Source: Silene noctiflora
Lineage: Eukaryota; Streptophyta; Magnoliopsida; Caryophyllales; Caryophyllaceae
Length of the DNA: 27,791 nucleotides
Reading direction: 5' to 3'
Assembly: GCA_009801015.1 (NCBI GenBank)
Contig: VHZZ01010035.1
Location: 14,222 to 42,012 of the forward strand
Numbering within the stretch: position 1 is the first letter of the stretch; each line of letters opens with the position of its first letter. Shown one piece after another: positions 23,901 through 27,791 of the stretch. A program made the position numbers and the translations under genes. Under the pieces are notes generated by a model. It was not told the DNA's origin, did not search any database, and worked only from the letters and a program-made list of their open reading frames with translations.

Positions 23901-26521
23901 AAGTTTAGTTGAGTTAAAATCCTATAAGTTCAGCTTAATTCAGTTGAGAAAATTGAAGTTCAAAAGAAGCAAAGAGCACAGCCTCAGTGTTTTATTATGT
24001 CTATGTGTAGTGTTAATTCCTGGACTTCGCATGTCTTTGTTTACAAGAGTATACATGCTATGTGTGCATTTGAGGCTTGTTGGCGACAAGAAATGTTGTT
24101 CAGCATCCTCTATTTTTCTTCATTTTAGAATACTTTTATTTTGTTTAGATGTCTTTCCCTTTCGATCCTTTTCCCCTCTCTCTCAACTCTACCCTCTATA
24201 AGCCCTTTCCGTCTCCACCCATAACCCCATGAAGACACTGCTTTATGCTTGAACAAACATGGTTGTTATCTGGCAACTTTGAGAAGACCAACGCATCAAG
24301 TAAGCTCCTTTATTGCAGTCGTGTAGTCATGCAGCTCTCCGATACACGTATCGAAGCCGTATCAGGTGTCCTGTTGTGTCCACATGCGACATGTGGCCAA
24401 TCATACGTGTCGGAGTAACATTGCTTATAGGATCTGAATTAAACTTAAAGAATCTAAACTACACTGAACTTATAATATCTAAACTAAACTGAACTTTAAG
24501 GATCTAAATAAGACTGATTTGAAGTTTGAACCCAACTTGAAGAGGGTGACTTTAAGTAAAAGAACAGGGCCTTGAACTAAATACACTAACTCATCAAGGA
24601 AGTCACGATTGATAGAACAAGAACTAAATCTTACTCGCCTCCATTCCATACGTTAGTATACACTACAAATATGGTTGAGATCTCATGAGAACACATCTCA
24701 ATCACTCCTCAAACCAAATTAATGGTCAAGCTACCTTTAAATAAACCCACAAACCCTATTATCACACACGAGACACCGGATACACATAATAGTAGTCCTT
24801 TCAGTACACCAAATACATCGATTTGTGTATCTGGAGTATTGATTTGTGTATCTGGAGTATTGATTTGTGTATCTGGACTCCAAATGTATCTTGACTTTTA
24901 CCGTCTACATTAGAGGCCCGCGCTAACCTTTGCCACTTCCACGCACCAACCACCACCATGAACCACCACCATGCACCCCCTCAGCCCACGACGACCTGCA
25001 GCACCACTTAGCCTCACGACCACCGCCACCACCACCACCACTGCCACCACCATTCATCTCTCTCATCACCTGTCACGAATTCTCCGACCCTTATCATAGC
25101 CAACCATCACCTACTCTGTCGGCCAATGTTATTACGACACCTACATCACGAGTCTCTTGTCATCCTTGATTCGACTCGAACCACCACTCCTTGATGCAAT
25201 CTCTGCACCTCGCTTGTATTATCAATGGCTATGATTGATGGATTAAAAGTTGCGTAAATAACCTTTTTGAGAGAAAAATGAAAGGAGGTGATGGATGTGA
25301 GTTGATGGTGGCCGAATATGTGATAAGAAGTGGTGGAAGGCACGTTGAGGTCGAAATTGATGGAAGCCAAAAGATTCAGACTTGTTGAGTAGTGATGGGA
25401 GAGGTTTGTGTTGAAAAGGATAGCCGAGATCTAGGGATTAGAACTGGGTGAGTGGCAAAAATATTGTGGTCAATGATCCGATCGAAAAAGGTCAGCAAGG
25501 TGATGAGGACTTGAGGATGAAGGGAAGCCAGATACCGTCATACCAGGGGTTAGTATGGGGAAAGGTTGGCCGGGGCTAAAATCAGGGGTAATAACGGAAA
25601 TTTGAGCACAAGACCCTTCTCTTTTTGTTCAACAGAAATTTGCGCACAAGACCCTTCTCTTTTGTTCCAGCTGAAAACTTGTGCCAATAGTAAATGTATA
25701 GTTCTTAGTAGAATAGGGAGAGTAATAGTCAATCTTGCTAATGTACGCCCTTGAAATTCAAATCACATGTATCTACTTATGCCACCCGTATATCTATCTA
25801 AGCATGTATCTAAAATTCACGAAATTACTCTATGGCTTCCCCTGACAGAAGCAGCACGTAACGAAACAAGCTCCCAAATTTCGTGCATCCAATTACGAAC
25901 AAGTTGCTCACAAATGATCATTAAGTCAAATACCACCCGTGTCACACGAATCTACCCTCTAAAGGTTTTCATTCTATATACATATTCCGAAACAACAATG
26001 CTTAAAAGGGAAAAGTTCAAGAATGACAATATATGAGGCTGACCTGTGACTGGTAGTTCCAGATACCAACGGTTCCGGAATATAAACTCGCTAAAATCCT
26101 GCAACACATTAAAAATCGTAAATTAAAATGGTGAAGTGATGATACGAAACAATGCAAAAGAGATAAAGTAGAGGAGAAAATGACCATGGTTCAGTTGGAT
26201 GTAGATCGACAGACTTAACTCTCTCTGATCTTTGCGCAAATTTCCTCTGATCCAAATTAAAACCAAGAGAATTAGCATGAAAATCAACATCACATTGCTC
26301 GTAAATCAGAAAACAATGACAATTACGATCAAATCAAAACAAATCACCTTCAATTCAAGTCGAAGCGGCTGATCCACGATTGAAATCCAGCACGAAACAC
26401 ACAAACAAAGAAAAAGAAATGAAATTAGATCTAAAGGAATTCAGAAATGAAAATGTGTGCAAGTAGAAGAAATTAGATCTAAAGTATGGAAATTGTAAAT
26501 GTAGGATGAAGAATGCACCAT
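12461..26521 (-). CDS. Coatomer subunit beta-prime (beta'-COP), complete, 24 coding exons, 912 aa
   Basis: This WD40 subunit of the COPI coat binds dilysine (KKxx/KxKxx) retrieval signals on cargo and, with alpha- and epsilon-COP, builds the outer coat for Golgi-to-ER and intra-Golgi traffic. Exons (minus, 5' to 3'): 26521-26519, 26368-26348, 26246-26185, 26098-26044, 20815-20779, 20667-20342, 20258-20127, 20010-19862, 18187-18119, 17836-17686, 17576-17511, 16935-16747, 16334-16194, 16077-16003, 15910-15734, 15642-15551, 15456-15340, 14941-14827, 14751-14680, 14313-14117, 14008-13915, 13228-13122, 12967-12832, 12616-12461. Every intron is GT-AG and phases agree throughout. Lengths sum to 2739 bases, the expected family size. 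There are no internal stops. The start is the ATG of exon 1, spliced to CCGCTTCGACTT (MPLRLELKRKFAQR). Plants usually have several paralogues, so no numbered symbol is given. Confidence 0.96.
15340..17576 (-). other. beta'-COP exons 11-17: second propeller and start of the solenoid
   Basis: Exons 11-16 encode the second WD40-like propeller (family domain Coatomer WD-associated region), with landmarks [52 protein letters not shown] and [16 protein letters not shown]. Exon 17 gives [19 protein letters not shown], the start of the helical region. All junctions keep frame. The second propeller supports coat assembly with alpha-COP in the known structures; nothing in this sequence departs from that. 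Confidence 0.93.
17304..17433. mobile_element. Possible worn Stowaway-like MITE in intron 11
   Basis: A left end TACTCCAAATCAATAG and a reverse-complemented right end TACTCCCTCTCACGTG bound about 130 bases in the intron 16936-17510. Internal similarity is weak (ACACCAAAAATGG on the left, GACAAACCAAAAAGTG on the reversed right). It could be chance. Confidence 0.3.
18570..19680. other. Foreign-looking insert within intron 8 of beta'-COP
   Basis: The intron 18188-19861 is far longer than most introns in the gene. Inside it are CT-rich blocks with open frames (18816-19079 plus, 19182-19505 minus) rich in Ser, Pro, Leu and Arg. They show no recognisable domain. The composition suggests fragments of an unrecognised repeat or captured genic sequence. 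I could not find matched terminal repeats. Confidence 0.35.
19680..19770 (-). mobile_element. tRNA-derived SINE head (pol III box A and box B) in intron 8
   Basis: On the minus strand, TTCAGTTGGTTAAGAAC (about 19757-19741) matches a tRNA box A region, and GGGTTCGAGACTC (about 19718-19706) matches box B, about 35 bases apart as in tRNAs. The flanks do not form an acceptor stem and no anticodon arm is evident, so this is not a working tRNA gene. A tRNA-derived SINE is the best reading. Its 3' end is not defined; the sequence to about 19500 could belong to it. Confidence 0.6.
21240..21522. repeat. Tandem duplication, two units of about 140 bases
   Basis: Unit 1 (21240-21379) and unit 2 (21380-21522) share AGCTCAATTGT, AGAAGGCTTTA, TTCCATCACGTTGCTGCAAT, TTTGTCGCA, ATATATACC, CTCATATGGA and AGCAATTTTAGTTTTT in the same order. 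They differ by scattered substitutions and small indels. This is a diverged head-to-tail duplication within intron 4. No coding role is evident. Confidence 0.93.
22287..22551. mobile_element. Stowaway-like MITE with near-perfect terminal inverted repeats, 265 bp
   Basis: The left end CTCCCTCCATTCCACTTTTA and the reverse complement of the right end are identical over about 20 bases, followed by similar sequence (left TATTGCC, right TTATCC). A TA dinucleotide follows the right end. Inside is a (CTAA)n tract at about 22398-22425. No transposase is encoded. It is inside intron 4 of beta'-COP. Confidence 0.85.
23100..24530. repeat. Complex repeat patch, possible non-autonomous DNA transposon
   Basis: Around 23130-23160 there is a palindrome-like GATACGTGTCGGACACGACA, and at about 24345-24415 related CGATACACGTATCG and CATACGTGTCGGAGTAACAT. 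Near the left side and at about 23920 are TCCTATAARTTCA words; on the right (24425-24530) the reverse words CTTATAGGATCTGAATT and TGAACTTATAATATCT recur. Inversely repeated subterminal words suggest a DNA transposon derivative, but exact termini and a target duplication were not found. Confidence 0.35.
24820..24880. repeat. Tandem repeat, 21-base unit, about three copies
   Basis: The unit GATTTGTGTATCTGGAGTAT plus T is present at 24820-24840 and 24841-24861 without mismatch, and again partially from 24862. It is a short minisatellite within intron 4. Confidence 0.95.
25597..25671. repeat. Tandem duplication, 38-base unit, two copies
   Basis: GAAATTTGAGCACAAGACCC at 25597 and GAAATTTGCGCACAAGACCC at 25635 begin two adjacent units. 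Both continue with TTCTCTTTT and a GTTC end. One substitution and a one-base T-run difference separate them. Confidence 0.93.
26044..26521 (-). other. beta'-COP exons 1-4: split start and dilysine-binding N terminus
   Basis: Exon 1 contributes only its ATG (26521-26519) before a GT donor. Exon 2 is just 21 bases (PLRLELK). Exon 3 gives [20 protein letters not shown] and exon 4 gives [17 protein letters not shown]. Arg17 and Lys19 in RSERVK correspond to yeast Sec27 Arg15 and Lys17, which contact dilysine signals. The ATG-only exon is inferred from the conserved MPLRL start and the AG acceptor at 26370-26369; no in-frame ATG exists next to exon 2. A non-ATG start reading VDQPLRL is the alternative and looks less likely. 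Confidence 0.85.
26369..26518 (-). promoter_or_regulatory. First intron directly after the ATG, with duplicated TTAGATCTA motif
   Basis: This 150-base intron starts right after the initiator ATG and close to the presumed transcription start. It contains two exact copies of CTTTAGATCTAATTTC (minus strand; plus coordinates 26469-26484 and 26421-26436). TTAGATCTA differs at one position from TTNGATYTG, the motif associated with intron-mediated enhancement in Arabidopsis. An expression-boosting role is inferred, not shown. Confidence 0.5.
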
Positions 26522-26907
26522 TTTGAAGAATTATAGGATTGATGAATTGAGGAACCCTAAGAATGAGGTAGAGAAAGAAAGAGAATGGGATTTGGGATGA
26601 ACAGCAAATCAGCAATCGCAATCGCACCCAAGTAGAGTCGAGGAGAAGAGAATGTGATTTCGGATCAAAAGATAGATACCAAATGAAATTTGTGTGTTTT
26701 AACTGGGTTGCTCCTTTGTGTTTTCTACCAACATTATTAGGGTGGGTTAATCATGTCATTATTGTGTTTTCCTCCCTCTATCCCATCACAATTTTTTCAT
26801 TTGATATTCGTGTTACAAACCATTGGGAAAAAACTAACGAAAAATTTACATGGTATTGATAGAGTTAAATAGTGTCGGTCTAAATAGGTAATTTTAGTTT
26901 AATAAAT
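26522..26907 (-). promoter_or_regulatory. 5' leader and proximal promoter of beta'-COP
   Basis: Upstream of the ATG the minus strand is pyrimidine-rich (CATTCTCTTTCTTTCTCTAC, around 26583-26564), typical of a plant leader. It contains a telo-box-like AACCCTA (plus strand, about 26552-26559). No convincing TATA box is visible within 150 bases upstream, which fits a housekeeping gene. At 26771-26800 a CCTCCCTCTATCCCATCACA word resembles a Stowaway end lacking its partner. The transcription start is not assigned. Confidence 0.45.
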
Positions 26908-27791
26908 GTGTTGTAAAGCCGGTTTTGAGTGATAATCGTTGTATTTCCCGGGTAAATCCACTTTGGTTGTAACTTGGGTCAATTTGAACTTGTTTTTGAC
27001 ATTTGCATCTCAAGAGTAGTTCGAGTGTTTCATGATGATAAGTTGAGGTGAAGAAATCGTTTTGAACAAGCCGAATTAGAAGTCAAACCCGACCCACGGT
27101 CAACCAAGGCAAAGAAGAAGAAGAGACAAAGGTGCCAAGGGAATAAGTGCAAAGTCAAGAGAAGGAAGAAAAAGGAAGAATTGAAGCCTTGGCATGCACC
27201 AATAAGAGCCAAAATGAAGAAGTGAAAACTCGGTTTCACAAGGGTCAACTTCAAACGAGTATATATCGAGTTCTAGAGCTCTTATAGACGCAAGGCCAAG
27301 TGGAAGTAAAAGCTTGTGATATTAGCTTTCCAACGATAGGTCACACTCCTCATTTGGCTAAGAAACGAGGGAGATATGACTCTCGCAAAAACGCGTTGCA
27401 AGGCTAAAATCGCAGGCTGTGCTTTTTCTCTTATTCCACCGCATCAAATTTACTTTGTTCTATTATTTTGGAGGCCCATTTTTGTGTGAACTTGTAGGGT
27501 ATAAATACCCAACATTTACCACTCATTTAGAGCACCTTCTTACCATCAAAATATCATCTACTTTTGTAACTAATCTTGTAATAATTAGAATTTAATTCTT
27601 CTTTAATTAATGTTAATCTTTGTTGGCAGTGATGCCAAACAAAAGCTCAAAACCATTTTTTGGTTTGTTTTCTATCCCACATTGGTGGAGAGAGCTCATT
27701 TTCTCTAGTTTATATTACTTCTACTTCTTAGTAGGAGTAAGAGATTGGACCAAGGAGGCTTTTGTAGTGTTTGTTGGGCCTGTGGGTTTGG
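26908..27791 (+). other. Possible LTR fragment or TATA-containing promoter region
   Basis: From about 26908 (TGTTGTAAAGCCGG) the sequence shows features often seen in plant LTRs: a long non-coding stretch, GCTTTCCAACGATAGGTCAC near 27326, a TATAAATA box at 27500-27507, and a T-rich region with TTGTAATAATTAG about 75 bases later. No gag-pol coding, primer-binding site or second LTR is visible before the window ends. It may equally be a promoter of a plus-strand gene starting beyond 27791. Confidence 0.35.

Larger units (their letters stand above)
20816..26043 (-). other. Intron 4 of beta'-COP, 5.2 kb, repeat-rich
   Basis: This interval lies between exon 4 (donor GTCAGC at 26043) and exon 5 (acceptor TTTCAG at 20816). 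It holds one MITE (22287-22551), a tandem duplication of about 140 bases (21240-21522), a patchwork of TCCTATAA/TTCAG-type repeats (about 23100-24530), GTG-rich sequence (23640-23900), a 21-base tandem repeat (24820-24880), CCA-rich sequence (24940-25060) and a 38-base duplication (25597-25671). Open frames within it lack known motifs. It accounts for more than a third of the gene's length. Confidence 0.85.

Noticed and set aside
23944..24201. Hydrophobic 85-codon plus-strand frame
   Set aside because: Inside intron 4 with no homology I recognise; T-rich DNA yields Leu/Phe/Cys-rich frames by chance.
24820..24880. CRISPR-like array from regular short repeats
   Set aside because: The 21-base units are directly adjacent with no spacers; this is a plant minisatellite.
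24930..25169. Pro/His-rich open frame
   Set aside because: Produced by CCA/CAC-rich low-complexity DNA within intron 4.

Overview
The window is plant nuclear DNA, almost certainly from a eudicot. It carries an interrupted nuclear gene with GT-AG introns, a plant L1-type LINE, Stowaway-like MITEs whose ends resemble CTCCCTCCRTYCC, and AT-rich spacers. The repeat flavour (many TACTCC-type MITE ends) suggests Caryophyllales/Amaranthaceae, but that is an impression and was not tested. All substantial coding content lies on the minus strand.

Layout from left to right. (1) 1-4773: a decayed L1-clade LINE read right to left, with its 3' end outside the window. ORF1 (DUF4283-like plus CCHC knuckle) overlaps ORF2 by ATGA. 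ORF2 has an APE endonuclease, a reverse transcriptase and a zf-RVT segment. (2) 4774-4949: an (ATT)n tract. (3) 4950-8707: a second, different non-LTR retrotransposon, also on minus, with one long broken ORF: Cys/His zinc-finger-like N terminus, RT with YLDD, then a CCHC knuckle and a PD-(D/E)XK-like restriction-type endonuclease. (4) 8708-8791: another (ATT)n tract in the same orientation. (5) 8806-12460: AT-rich spacer with two 209-bp MITEs and sequence that may hold spliced 3' UTR exons of the next gene. (6) 12461-26521: a complete, intact gene for coatomer subunit beta-prime (beta'-COP), 24 coding exons, 912 codons plus stop. Its introns hold MITEs, a tRNA-derived SINE head and several local tandem duplications. 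(7) 26522-27791: leader and promoter region, then a stretch resembling an LTR or a TATA-containing promoter.

The gene encodes a housekeeping part of the COPI coat: two WD40 propellers that read dilysine retrieval signals, an alpha-solenoid and an acidic tail. The two LINEs use different endonuclease classes (APE versus restriction-like) and meet at one TAA microsatellite. The best candidate for something under-described is the restriction-like-endonuclease element with TAA repeats on both sides. That arrangement recalls TAA-targeting R4/Dong-type elements of animals, whereas textbook plant LINEs are L1 and RTE. All boundaries and translations were read by eye; no database search was possible.
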